A DNA stretch of 64,000 bases from Corynebacterium sp. HMSC27B11 (GTDB taxonomy: Bacteria; Actinomycetota; Actinomycetes; Mycobacteriales; Mycobacteriaceae): positions 62,001-126,000 of the forward strand of contig NZ_KV823550.1 in assembly GCF_001815985.1 (NCBI RefSeq), written 5' to 3'. The position numbers and the translations under genes were made by a program. This document shows, piece by piece, positions 40,001-47,662 of this stretch. Under the pieces are notes generated by a model. It was not told the DNA's origin. It made no database searches and worked only from the letters and a program-made list of their open reading frames with translations. Each line of letters starts with the position of its first letter. The first letter of the stretch is position 1.

Positions 40001-40251
40001 GATTGCTCTGGCACCCACGCCGCGGTGGGGATGGCGAGCGTGGTGGGCTTACCGCTCGGGGTGGAGACGAGCACCTGGCCTCGGGAGCGCAGCGGTTTGG
40101 CAGCCAGCACAGCGCGCAGCTCTGCGGGCCACTGCCCGTCGGGGATGTCCTCGGCGCGCATGACGATCTGGCGGCCGGCCACCTTTTCGGCCCACAGCTG
40201 CACGCCGCCCCCGGCGGGCACGAGCGCGTGCAGCAGAAAAGCAGATCCCAT
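37072..40251 (-). CDS. SNF2-family DNA helicase/translocase
   Basis: A 1059-aa protein. The N-terminal half (about 1-540) is a bacterial SNF2-associated region. Helicase motifs follow: Walker A ADDMGLGKT (about 575-585), DEAQ in VADEAQNIKNPAT (about 685), TGTPVENRL, and motifs V and VI in SVRAGGTGITLTRA and DQATDRAYRIGQ. It should be a double-strand DNA translocase that remodels protein-DNA complexes. It is the first gene of the unit with SWIM, Mre11-like and Rad50-like genes. Confidence 0.92.
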   Translation of the reverse strand: MGSAFLLHALVPAGGGVQLWAEKVAGRQIVMRAEDIPDGQWPAELRAVLAAKPLRSRGQVLVSTPSGKPTTLAIPTAAWVPEQSIALMEQLRRIATDPEVREGLSPEVIFLIDLFEYVEATVKAGRVMVRMERQDQQWHPRFTLATAGEHSAVLNEFRQQLPGVLARNGNGDVVGDAADDWAHWMAVSLVTDRARPPEYEELESPLVTDLLAGRATAKAGPATVSALNEWRSSARDAATQLVFRLTDPADARELGEPVASSSLAEDRSTANREREQEQAADDAAKQFTWRLEVGLSVDGAPAEPVNTTTAGNEQARKIQQRLHQAAKVWPRLGRHLGPVDRWATVGRWVPPEAAYTGDPALDRQLAFSVDLDDVADLLDTKASRLQEAGFPVMIPRAWAPKTTQVGAKFQAVGSGPGSGKLGMDQLLDFEWNLSVDGTPVGESDKLELISSARQIVQVNGQFVFLDKSSLSKARGWLSALTDAAEKDAAELSEVTLAELLEAEAAAEAHGGENPDHNIRVDMDGWVRQLFDRENVVAPARQVELPATVLTELREHQRRGVNWLAWMAEHGLGAILADDMGLGKTLQVLALLAWEKEESSPAGSGEDAMGPTLVVAPTSVLAAWQSEATRHIHGFSVLVDHGAGKVTDAEFPEHARQADLVVTSYGTVARNPERYQKIRWRRVVADEAQNIKNPATKQSQAVRGIPANHHIALTGTPVENRLSDLYALMDFANPGILGSAAAFQNRLAIPIERYQDVGATERLKRIVEPFILRRLKTDPAVGVALPEKREHVETVPLSAEQASLYQAYIAQVEEALEQGSASRRGLILASLVKIKQICNHPAHFAGDGSGILRGGKHRSPKIERIFELIGQAVAEGKKVLLFTQFPSFGRMLAPAIEAEYGMPVLQLDGSVSRSRRTELVEQFQRDTGPGVMLLSVRAGGTGITLTRASVVIHIDRWWNPAVEDQATDRAYRIGQERDVDVYKFVSAGTLDERIHEIITGKRDLAGAVVGEGEGWIASLSDEDLAELWQLRESSDVSAADATSVATKVPGADNQSEGGSR

Positions 40252-40511
40252 AGTTATAAGGGTCTACCATGCCCCGCGGACACACCGAATCGGCGCACGT
40301 AGACTGCCCATTTTCCTCTCACTAAAGCCCAGCAACACGGCATTCTTTCGGTCTTTTTTCAGGATTTTGGCAGAAAAGCGTTGAGAATTCTGGCATCATG
40401 GCCATGCTCAAGTTTTAAATATTGACTTCGACTAACCATTCGGCCGGCTCTTCATCGGCCCCGGGTGGTCTTTCAGGAAGTCTCGACCCTACAAAGAAAG
40501 AGACATTCTGT

Positions 40512-42086
40512 ATGACAGACCAAGCATGGTTCGTCACAGCAATGGTGATCTATCTGATCGCCATGATGTTCATTGGACTCCTCGGTTATAAGCAGACCGA
40601 CGAGTACGAGGACTACATGCTGGGCGGCAGAAACCTTAACCCGTTCGTCGCAGCCCTGTCCGCTGGCGCCTCCGATATGTCCGGCTGGCTGCTGATGGGC
40701 CTTCCCGCCGCGATCTTCGTATCCGGCTTCTCTGAGCTCTGGGTGGCCATCGGCCTGCTGCTCGGTTGCGCACTCAACTGGTGGTTCACCGCACCACGCC
40801 TGCGCGCCTACACCGAGATCGCGGACAACTCCATCACCGTGCCGAGCTTCCTGGAGAACCGCTTCGAGGACAAGTCCCACGTGCTTCGCGTGGTCGCTGG
40901 CCTCGTGATTCTGCTGTTCTTCACCTTCTACGTGGCGTCCGGCATGGTCGCCGGTGGTCGCTACTTCGAGTCCACCTTCGACTCCTCTTACGCCGTCGGC
41001 ATCGCCGTGATCGCCGGTGTGACCGTGATCTACACCTTCGTCGGTGGCTTCCTCGCTGTGTCCTACACGGACGCGGTGCAGGGCTGCATCATGTTCATCT
41101 CCCTGATCCTGGTGCCGATCTTCGCGGTTCTGCACATGGAGGACCCGAGCGCCATCTTCAGCTTCCAGACGGAGAACGCCTACGCTGCCTCCGGCCTGGA
41201 GCCGAACCCGAACTGGTTCTCCCTGGTCAACGGCGTGGGCTTCGTGACCATCATCTCTGGTCTGGCCTGGGGCCTGGGCTACTTCGGCCAGCCGCACATC
41301 ATCGTGCGCTTCATGGCGCTGCGTACCCCGCGGTCTGCTCGCAAGGGCATGTTCTACGGCGTGACCTGGATGGGTCTGTCCATGATCGGTACCGTCTTCG
41401 TGGCGATCATCGGCCCGGCATTCTTCACCGAGAACCCGGACATCAAGATCGTCGACCAGATCAACTTCGAGACGATCTTCCTGGACATGGGCCAGATCCT
41501 GTTCCACCCGCTGATCGCTGGTCTGGTACTCACCGCAGTGCTGGCGGCCATCATGTCCACGATTTCCTCCCAGCTGCTGGTGGTCTCCTCCGCACTGATC
41601 GAGGACATCTACAAGGGCCTGTTCAACAAGAACGCTTCCGATCGCCTGCTGCAGGTTCTTTCCCGCTTCGCAGTGCTCGTCGTCGCCCTGCTGGCGGTGT
41701 TCATCGCGGCCAAGCCGGATTCCGGCGTGCTGAGCCTGGTCGAGTTCGCGTGGGCCGGCTTCGGTTCCGCATTCGGCCCGGTCATCATCGCCTCCCTGTA
41801 CTGGCGTCGCCTGAACGCCCCGGGCGCGATCGCCGGCCTGGCTGCCGGTGCGATCGTCAGCTTCCTGTGGGGCGGCCTGGCTAACTTCGGCATCGCCGAT
41901 AAGCCGTTCGGCCTCTACGAGATGATCCCGGGCGTGCTGGCCAACGTGGTCTTCATGGTCGGCGTGACCCTGATGACCAAGGAGCCTTCCGCGAAGGTTC
42001 TGGATGAGTTCGACAAGTCCATCGAGCTGAGCAACAAGGCCGATCGCCTCACCGAGAAGGAGTTCGTGGAGGAGGCCGCTAAGTAG
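40512..42086 (+). CDS. putP: Sodium/proline symporter
   Basis: A 524-aa SSS-family transporter with about 13 membrane helices. The start is ATG 40512 (MTDQAWFVTAMVIY), which gives the usual PutP length; the open frame extends 90 nt further up without support. Family-typical sequences include MLGGRNLNPFVAALSAGASDMSGWL (split here: GGRNLNPFVAALSAGASDMS) and the Na+-site region. It takes up proline with Na+, for nutrition or osmoprotection. A hairpin follows the gene. Confidence 0.9.
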   Translation: MTDQAWFVTAMVIYLIAMMFIGLLGYKQTDEYEDYMLGGRNLNPFVAALSAGASDMSGWLLMGLPAAIFVSGFSELWVAIGLLLGCALNWWFTAPRLRAYTEIADNSITVPSFLENRFEDKSHVLRVVAGLVILLFFTFYVASGMVAGGRYFESTFDSSYAVGIAVIAGVTVIYTFVGGFLAVSYTDAVQGCIMFISLILVPIFAVLHMEDPSAIFSFQTENAYAASGLEPNPNWFSLVNGVGFVTIISGLAWGLGYFGQPHIIVRFMALRTPRSARKGMFYGVTWMGLSMIGTVFVAIIGPAFFTENPDIKIVDQINFETIFLDMGQILFHPLIAGLVLTAVLAAIMSTISSQLLVVSSALIEDIYKGLFNKNASDRLLQVLSRFAVLVVALLAVFIAAKPDSGVLSLVEFAWAGFGSAFGPVIIASLYWRRLNAPGAIAGLAAGAIVSFLWGGLANFGIADKPFGLYEMIPGVLANVVFMVGVTLMTKEPSAKVLDEFDKSIELSNKADRLTEKEFVEEAAK

Positions 42087-42099
42087 CCCCTCCCCTCCC

Positions 42100-42119
42100 T
42101 GCGGAAAAGTTTTTCCGCA
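42100..42119 (+). terminator. Hairpin after putP
   Basis: A 9-bp perfect inverted repeat TGCGGAAAA/TTTTCCGCA with a 2-nt loop, 14 bp after the putP stop. It has no T tail, so it may only slow transcription. Confidence 0.5.
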
Positions 42120-42160
42120 TCCTCGGGAACCAAACGTCGCCTCGCGTTGTCTAAGACAAC

Positions 42161-42826
42161 ATGGGGCGACGTTTCTTTTTCTCTCTAGTCTTTCTCTTCA
42201 CCGTGGCTGGTCTGTTGTTTTTCACGACGTCGGTTCCGGTGCCAACTGGTTGGTTGCCTGGGGGCCGCTCTGTGGATCAGCGCGCGCAGGAGCTGGCCCG
42301 CCAGGCCCTGGCGCGGGTGGAGGTCGTGCCCCAGCGGATCCGAGTGGTGGGCTACGACCGCACCCGGTTTCTGCAGGGCTGGGCGCACAGCATCGCACCT
42401 GATGGCAGTTATTGCTCGACCCGTGAGCTGGTGCTGAACCTGAACTTCCCCACCGAACCCGCCAGCCCCTGCCCGCGGGCCACCGGCGAGGCATCCGATG
42501 AGTACTCCGCCGAACCGGTACGCCCGCAGGGCACGGATATCGACCACATTGTCCCACTCGCCGCGGCCTGGGATTTGGGGGCACACGCCTGGACAGCAGA
42601 GAAGCGTCATCGCTTCGCCAATGACTGGCACTACAACCTGGCGGTCACCGCCTCGGAGCTGAACCGGGAGAAGTCTGATGCGACGCTGGAGGCCTGGTTG
42701 CCGCCCAACCCTGCGGCCCGCTGCCCCTACGTTGCCCGCTACCTGGTGGTGGCGGCCCGCTACGGGCTGACGATCACCGCCGGCGACGCTGCCGCGGCCC
42801 GCGAGGCCTGCCAGCTGCCCCGCTGA
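42161..42826 (+). CDS. Secreted HNH-type nuclease (DUF1524 family)
   Basis: A 221-aa protein with an N-terminal signal/anchor (MGRRFFFSLVFLFTVAGLLFF) and a C-terminal DUF1524-like HNH domain: DIDHIVPLAAAWDLGAHAW, then WHYNLAVTASELNREKSD. The DHIVPL His and the Asn/Lys pattern are the metal-binding core. Four cysteines in the outer domain could form disulfides. Such proteins of Gram-positive bacteria probably degrade extracellular DNA. It has no close operon partner; putP lies upstream and a small membrane protein gene downstream. Confidence 0.8.
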   Translation: MGRRFFFSLVFLFTVAGLLFFTTSVPVPTGWLPGGRSVDQRAQELARQALARVEVVPQRIRVVGYDRTRFLQGWAHSIAPDGSYCSTRELVLNLNFPTEPASPCPRATGEASDEYSAEPVRPQGTDIDHIVPLAAAWDLGAHAWTAEKRHRFANDWHYNLAVTASELNREKSDATLEAWLPPNPAARCPYVARYLVVAARYGLTITAGDAAAAREACQLPR

Positions 42827-42836
42827 CGGGGGTTTT

Positions 42837-42848
42837 GTGACTAGTCAC
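42837..42848. promoter_or_regulatory. Palindrome GTGACTAGTCAC upstream of the membrane protein gene
   Basis: A perfect 12-bp palindrome lies 10 bp after the nuclease stop and 24 bp before the next start. It resembles a CRP half-site pair, but the spacing is 4 bp, not 6. An operator is possible. Confidence 0.4.
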
Positions 42849-42872
42849 GAATTTTTTGACAGAGTGGTTCAC

Positions 42873-43358
42873 ATGGATCAATTTATTACTGCTCTCCACG
42901 TCATCGCTGCGATCCTCCTCATCGGACCGGTCGCGATCGCTACCTCGGCATTCGCACCTTCCCTGCGTGCCGCGCAGTCCGGCTCCGCCAAGGCGGTGGG
43001 CTCCGTGGCAACCCTGGCTGGCATGACCCGCCGCTACGGCTACATCTCCCTGCTGGTCCCCGTGCTGGGCCTGGTCGCCTTCATGACCGTGGACGGCGCA
43101 ATGCAGAACTACGCCTTCCACGCCGCCATTCTCACCTCTCTGGCGGCCTGGCTGGTCCTGCTGCTGGCGGTGATCCCGCAGCAGCGTCGCGGCCTGATCT
43201 CCGTTGATGGCCTCGACGAATCCGACACCCCGGCGAGCGAGGACGAGCTCGCCGCCGTCCAGGGCGATGCGGCCAAGGGCCTGCCCGGCAAGGCTGCCAT
43301 GTTCGGCGGCATCTTCAACCTGCTGTGGCTGATCACCGCGGTCCTGATGTTCGTCTAG
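42873..43358 (+). CDS. DUF2269-like integral membrane protein
   Basis: A 161-aa protein with four membrane segments; the N-terminus MDQFITALHVIAAILLIGPV resembles DUF2269-type proteins. A charged loop of about 30 residues (DGLDESDTPASEDELAAVQG) lies between helices three and four. Function is unknown. ATG 42873 begins the conserved-type helix; the frame is open from GTG 42837 inside the palindrome. No Shine-Dalgarno is seen at either. Confidence 0.65.
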   Translation: MDQFITALHVIAAILLIGPVAIATSAFAPSLRAAQSGSAKAVGSVATLAGMTRRYGYISLLVPVLGLVAFMTVDGAMQNYAFHAAILTSLAAWLVLLLAVIPQQRRGLISVDGLDESDTPASEDELAAVQGDAAKGLPGKAAMFGGIFNLLWLITAVLMFV

Positions 43359-43405
43359 TCCACGCATTTTCGCAGGCGCTCGCATGCAGCGCGCGAATGC
43401 CACAT

Positions 43406-43436
43406 AGCCGTGGGAGTGAGTTTCACTCCCACGGCT
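43406..43436 (+). terminator. Terminator after the DUF2269-like gene
   Basis: A 14-bp perfect stem (AGCCGTGGGAGTGA arm) with a short loop, followed by TATTTCT. It lies about 47 bp beyond the stop. Confidence 0.75.
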
Positions 43437-43485
43437 ATTTCTCTATGCCTTGCTTTGGCCACCTGACCCAGCCGACCCCTACGAA

Positions 43486-43525
43486 AAATCCGGCTGACGA
43501 GGTGTCTTCCACGTCAGCCGGATTT
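43486..43525 (-). terminator. Terminator of the DEAD-box helicase gene
   Basis: A 14-bp perfect stem (AAATCCGGCTGACG arm) with a 12-nt loop, followed on the minus strand by TTTTTCG, 11 bp beyond the helicase stop. Confidence 0.85.
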
Positions 43526-43536
43526 ACAGGTTTCGG

Positions 43537-45882
43537 CTAGTAGCGTCCCCCGCGGCGGTTATTACCGCGGCCGCCACGCCCCTCAAAACCGCGGTCGTCC
43601 CGGTGGCGGCCACCGCCACGGCGATCCCCACGGGAGTCTTCGAAGCGGTTGTGGTGCCCACGGCCGCGCCCACACCCACCGCGGTCGCGGTCGAAGCGTC
43701 CGCCGCCCCGGCGCTCCCCCCGGCCCCGGTCGTCGCGGTAGCCACCGCGGCGACCATCGCGGTCGCGGCGGTTGCCACGGTGGGAGCCCGGGCGGCCCTT
43801 CGGGGCACCCGGGTCCGGCTCGATATTGATCAGCTGACCGGACACGCGGGTCTGGTCGAGGGCCTCAAAGACCTGCTTCGGCAGGTCCGCCGGCAGCTCC
43901 ACCAGGGAGTGCTCGGAGAAGATGCTGATGCGGCCGAAGTCGCGGGAGTTCAGCCCGCCCTCGTTGGCCAGGGCACCCACGATTGCGCCCGGGCGCACGC
44001 GCTGGCGGTGGCCGACGGAGAGGCGGTAGACCTCCATGTCGTTGCCGTTGCGATCCGTGAACCGGGGGGCTGGCTTGTTGAAGCGCTCCTCGAAGGAGCG
44101 GTACGCCCCGCCACCACGGCGATCGGCATCGCCGTAACGGTCGTCGCTGCGGCGCTTGTGCTCGCGGCGCGGAGCCTCCTCCATGAGGAACTTCTCCCCG
44201 CCCTGGGCCCCGGCTGCCAATGCCGCAGCGATGTCCTCCAGGGTGACTCCGTTGTCCTCCGCGTAGGTGGTCACCAGCTCGCGGAACACGGAGACCTGCG
44301 GATCCTCGAGGTTCTTGGTCAGCTCGCGGTTGAACTTCGCCTTGCGGGCCTCGTTGACCTGGTCAACGCTCGGCAGCTCGATCTCGTTGAGGCGGGACTT
44401 CGTCGCGCGCTCGATGGACTTCAGCATCCGGCGCTCACGCGGGGTCACGAACAGCACGGCGCGGCCGGAACGCCCCGCGCGCCCCGTGCGGCCGATGCGG
44501 TGCACATAGGACTCGGTGTCACGCGGAATGTCGTAGTTGAACACGTGCGTGATGCGCTCGACGTCCAGGCCACGAGCGGCGACGTCGGTGGCGACCAGGA
44601 TGTCCAGGCGACCGTCCTTGAGCTGGTCCACGGTGCGTTCGCGCTGCGCCTGGGCGATATCGCCGTTGATGGCGGCAGCCTCGTAGCCCCGGGCGCGCAG
44701 GCGCTCCGCAAGCTCCTCGGTGTCGTTCTTGGTGCGGACGAACATGATCATCGCGTCGAAGTCGGTGACCTCGAGGATGCGGGTCAGCGCGTCCAGCTTC
44801 TCGCGGTGGTGCACGATCAGGTAGTCCTGCTCGATATTCTCCGCGGTGCGCTGGGTGGACTTGACCGTCACTTCCTGCGGCTCGTTGAGGTAGCGCTTGG
44901 ACAGGTGACGGATCGCGGACGGCATCGTCGCCGAGAACAGCGCGACCTGCTTCTCCTCCGGAGTGTCCTCCAGGATGCGCTCCACGTCCTCCTGGAAGCC
45001 CATGTTCAGCATCTCGTCGGCCTCGTCGAGCACCATGAAGCGCAGCTCGGAGATGTCCAGGCTGCCCTTCTGCAGGTGGTCGATCACGCGACCCGGGGTG
45101 CCGACGACGACGTGCGCGCCGCGGCGCAGGCCCGAGAGCTGCGCGCCGTAAGGCTGGCCGCCGTAGATCGGCAGGATGTTGACCCCGCCCATCTTCCCCG
45201 CGAAGTCCTCGAAGGACTCCGCGACCTGCAGCGCCAGCTCACGGGTCGGTGCCAGCACCAGGGCCTGCGGCTTGCGGGACTTCAGGTTCAGCCGGGACAG
45301 GATCGGCAGCGCAAAGGCGGCGGTCTTACCGGTACCGGTCTGCGCGAGGCCGACCACGTCCTCCCCTGCCATCAGCAGCGGGATGGTCTGCTCCTGGATT
45401 GGGGACGGCGAGGTGAATCCGACGGCACGGACGGCGTCGAGCACCTCCGGCGACAGACCCAGGTCACCGAAACCGGCACCGTCGTCGTCCTTGTCTTCCT
45501 TCGCGTTGTCTGCCTGCTCGTCGTCCTTCGCGACGGCGACGTCCTGGATGGACGCGGTCGGGGTGGTGTCGTTGTCGTTGTTGTTTTCTACGGTTTCCGC
45601 CTGCTGATCGGCCACAGTGTCCTCTGGGTTCTCGTTCTTGTTCTTCTCGTTGTTGAGATTGTCGGTCTTCCCAGAATCTTCTGCGCCCTCAGCTACAGCG
45701 GAGCCACCGGCGGATTCCATCGCGGAATCTTCGGTGTTCTCCCCCAACACATCAGAGATATTCAGCGGCGCATCGTTGACCGGCGCCTGCTGAGCCTCTT
45801 CCTGCAGATTGTTCTGAGCTACCGAGTAATCGTTATCCACCGGCTTGTTGACGTCGCCGGAGACGCTATCAGTATCACTCAT
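43537..45882 (-). CDS. deaD: DEAD-box RNA helicase (DeaD/CsdA-like)
   Basis: A 781-aa ATP-dependent RNA helicase. An acidic Asn/Asp/Glu-rich N-terminus (about 1-135) precedes the helicase core with AQTGTGKTAAFALP (Walker A), VLDEADEMLNMGF (DEAD), SATMP and HRIGRTGRAGRSG. A DbpA-type RNA-binding domain (about 600-680) and an Arg/Gly/Asp-rich tail (about 690-781) follow. Such proteins help ribosome assembly and RNA decay, mainly in the cold. ATG 45882 is chosen; the open frame extends 147 nt upstream into tandem repeats. Confidence 0.9.
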   Translation of the reverse strand: MSDTDSVSGDVNKPVDNDYSVAQNNLQEEAQQAPVNDAPLNISDVLGENTEDSAMESAGGSAVAEGAEDSGKTDNLNNEKNKNENPEDTVADQQAETVENNNDNDTTPTASIQDVAVAKDDEQADNAKEDKDDDGAGFGDLGLSPEVLDAVRAVGFTSPSPIQEQTIPLLMAGEDVVGLAQTGTGKTAAFALPILSRLNLKSRKPQALVLAPTRELALQVAESFEDFAGKMGGVNILPIYGGQPYGAQLSGLRRGAHVVVGTPGRVIDHLQKGSLDISELRFMVLDEADEMLNMGFQEDVERILEDTPEEKQVALFSATMPSAIRHLSKRYLNEPQEVTVKSTQRTAENIEQDYLIVHHREKLDALTRILEVTDFDAMIMFVRTKNDTEELAERLRARGYEAAAINGDIAQAQRERTVDQLKDGRLDILVATDVAARGLDVERITHVFNYDIPRDTESYVHRIGRTGRAGRSGRAVLFVTPRERRMLKSIERATKSRLNEIELPSVDQVNEARKAKFNRELTKNLEDPQVSVFRELVTTYAEDNGVTLEDIAAALAAGAQGGEKFLMEEAPRREHKRRSDDRYGDADRRGGGAYRSFEERFNKPAPRFTDRNGNDMEVYRLSVGHRQRVRPGAIVGALANEGGLNSRDFGRISIFSEHSLVELPADLPKQVFEALDQTRVSGQLINIEPDPGAPKGRPGSHRGNRRDRDGRRGGYRDDRGRGERRGGGRFDRDRGGCGRGRGHHNRFEDSRGDRRGGGRHRDDRGFEGRGGRGNNRRGGRY

Positions 45883-45974
45883 CGCACTTGACAGTACGCT
45901 CTGCGGCCAGCAAAAGCCATACCGCGCCACCCGGTGGAAGGCAGATCGTAGCCTGCACTGATTGTGGCTGCTGG

Positions 45975-46043
45975 CAGTACTGACCCCAGTGCTGCCCCAG
46001 CACTGACCCCGGTGCAGCCCCAGTACCAATCCAGCGCCGACCC
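45975..46043. repeat. Three imperfect 23-bp tandem repeats between deaD and the permease gene
   Basis: Units start at 45975, 45998 and 46021; each begins CAGTAC or CAGCAC and ends CCC. Units one and two differ at four positions. Their junction holds a perfect dyad, CAGTGCTG-CCC-CAGCACTG (45987-46005). It lies in the 249-bp divergent spacer, a likely control region for both genes. Confidence 0.8.
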
Positions 46044-46130
46044 GAATCTTTCGCCCGGAGTGTGACGTGGCATACTACGGCTGATATCGATCTGACTTTC
46101 GCGGCTTGACGGAATCCGGAGGACAATCCC

Positions 46131-47561
46131 ATGTCGCAACAACCAGCGCCCGAGGCCGCCACGGCGGGCGAATCCACGACTGACAGCCACCAGGGCGAGC
46201 TGCGGCGCGCGCTGCGCCACCGACACATCCACTTCATCGCGCTGGGTTCGGCCATCGGCACCGGGCTGTTCTACGGTTCCGCCGGCGCGATCGGCGCGGC
46301 GGGCCCCGGTGTCATCTTCGTCTACCTGCTCGGCGGCGCGATCGTGTACTTCATGCTGCGCGCCCTGGGCGAGATGTCCGTGGCCCACCCCGTCGCTGGC
46401 TCTTTCGCGGAATATTGCCGCCGCTACCTGGGCGGATGGGCCGGGTACATCACCGGCTGGATGTATGCCTTCGAGATGATCATCGTGTGCCTGGCCGACC
46501 TCACGGCCGTGGCGCTGTATATGAAGTTCTGGTTCCCGGAGACGGCCTCCTGGGTCTGGGTCGCGGTGGCGCTGATCATCGTGGGGGCGGCGAACCTCGC
46601 CTCCGCCCGCTGGTTCGGTGAGCTGGAGTTCTGGTTCACGACGATCAAGGTGACCGCGGTGGTCGCCATGATCCTCGGTGGTGCGGCCATCCTCGTGTTC
46701 AACGTGGACACCGGCGGCACCGTCGGCATCTCGAACCTGTGGAACGACGGCGGCCTGTTCCCGAACGGCTTTACTGGCGTGCTGTCCGCCCTCATTCTGG
46801 TGCTCTTCGCCTTCGGTGGCACGGAGATCATCGGTGTGACGGCCTCCGAGGCCGAGGACCCGGAGAAGACGATCCCGAAGGCCATCAACACGGTGCCGAT
46901 GCGCATCCTGCTGTTCTACGTGCTCGCGATCTTCGTCATCGTCGCGGTGATTCCGTGGCGCGAGATCACCGGCGAGCAGTCCCCGTTCGTGCAGATCTTC
47001 AGCTCCCTGGGCATCGGCTGGGCCGCTGCCCTGCTGAACGTCGTGGTTCTCTCCGCGGCACTGTCCGCGATCAACTCGGATCTCTACGGCGCCGGCCGCG
47101 TGATTCACGGCATGGCTCGCCAGAAGCTCGCCCCGAAGATGTTCGCCAAGATCGACCCGCGCAATGGCGTGCCGGTCTCCACGATCAGTGCCCTGCTCAT
47201 CGTGCTGGTCATCGGCATCGTATTGCAGCTGATCAACCCGACCGCTGAGCGCCTGTTCCAGGACATCGCCGCGCTGGCCACCTTCGCCACAATCTTCGTG
47301 TGGCTGATGATCCTCATCAGCCACCTGGCCTACCGCAAGCACCTGAACTCCGAGGACGTCGCCCACGCGCACTTCACGGTGCCGCTATGGCCGCTGGGTC
47401 AATACTTCGCGATCGCCATGATCCTGCTGACCTTCGGCACGATGTTCTGGATGTCGGATTTCCACTCCGCCCTCATCGCAGGCGTGGTGTTCACGGTGGC
47501 AATGTCCATCCGCTACTACTTCATCGACCGGAGGAATAAAGCCGAGACCGCCGCGGCCTAA
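46131..47561 (+). CDS. APC-family amino acid permease
   Basis: A 476-aa transporter with about 12 membrane helices. The first helix carries the signature FIALGSAIGTGLFYGSAGAI and the loop HPVAGSFAEYCRRYLG, as in the ProY/AroP/CycA group; FGGTEIIGVTASEAEDP is the next conserved segment. It imports an amino acid with H+; the substrate (proline, aromatic or other) cannot be told. GGAGGA lies 7 nt before the ATG. It is divergent from deaD and followed by a terminator. Confidence 0.88.
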   Translation: MSQQPAPEAATAGESTTDSHQGELRRALRHRHIHFIALGSAIGTGLFYGSAGAIGAAGPGVIFVYLLGGAIVYFMLRALGEMSVAHPVAGSFAEYCRRYLGGWAGYITGWMYAFEMIIVCLADLTAVALYMKFWFPETASWVWVAVALIIVGAANLASARWFGELEFWFTTIKVTAVVAMILGGAAILVFNVDTGGTVGISNLWNDGGLFPNGFTGVLSALILVLFAFGGTEIIGVTASEAEDPEKTIPKAINTVPMRILLFYVLAIFVIVAVIPWREITGEQSPFVQIFSSLGIGWAAALLNVVVLSAALSAINSDLYGAGRVIHGMARQKLAPKMFAKIDPRNGVPVSTISALLIVLVIGIVLQLINPTAERLFQDIAALATFATIFVWLMILISHLAYRKHLNSEDVAHAHFTVPLWPLGQYFAIAMILLTFGTMFWMSDFHSALIAGVVFTVAMSIRYYFIDRRNKAETAAA

Positions 47562-47578
47562 TCCCCCCTGAAGCAATG

Positions 47579-47601
47579 AATCCCCGCAGAGTGCGGGGAT
47601 T
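47579..47601 (+). terminator. Terminator after the permease gene
   Basis: A 10-bp stem, AATCCCCGCA/TGCGGGGATT with a 3-nt loop, followed by GTTGT; 17 bp beyond the stop. Confidence 0.75.
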
Positions 47602-47662
47602 GTTGTGGATTATTGCCCTGTTGCCAGGCGGTGGCCCCAGAGTCGCCCCACCCGGTACGGGG

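Noticed and set aside
42101-42160. Small RNA between putP and the nuclease gene
   Set aside because: Only one hairpin without a T tail and no clear promoter; better explained as the putP transcript end.
43603-45891. A 762-codon plus-strand open frame over the DEAD-box helicase
   Set aside because: Antisense shadow of a clear helicase; the Val/Ala-rich start mirrors the Arg/Gly/Asp tail.
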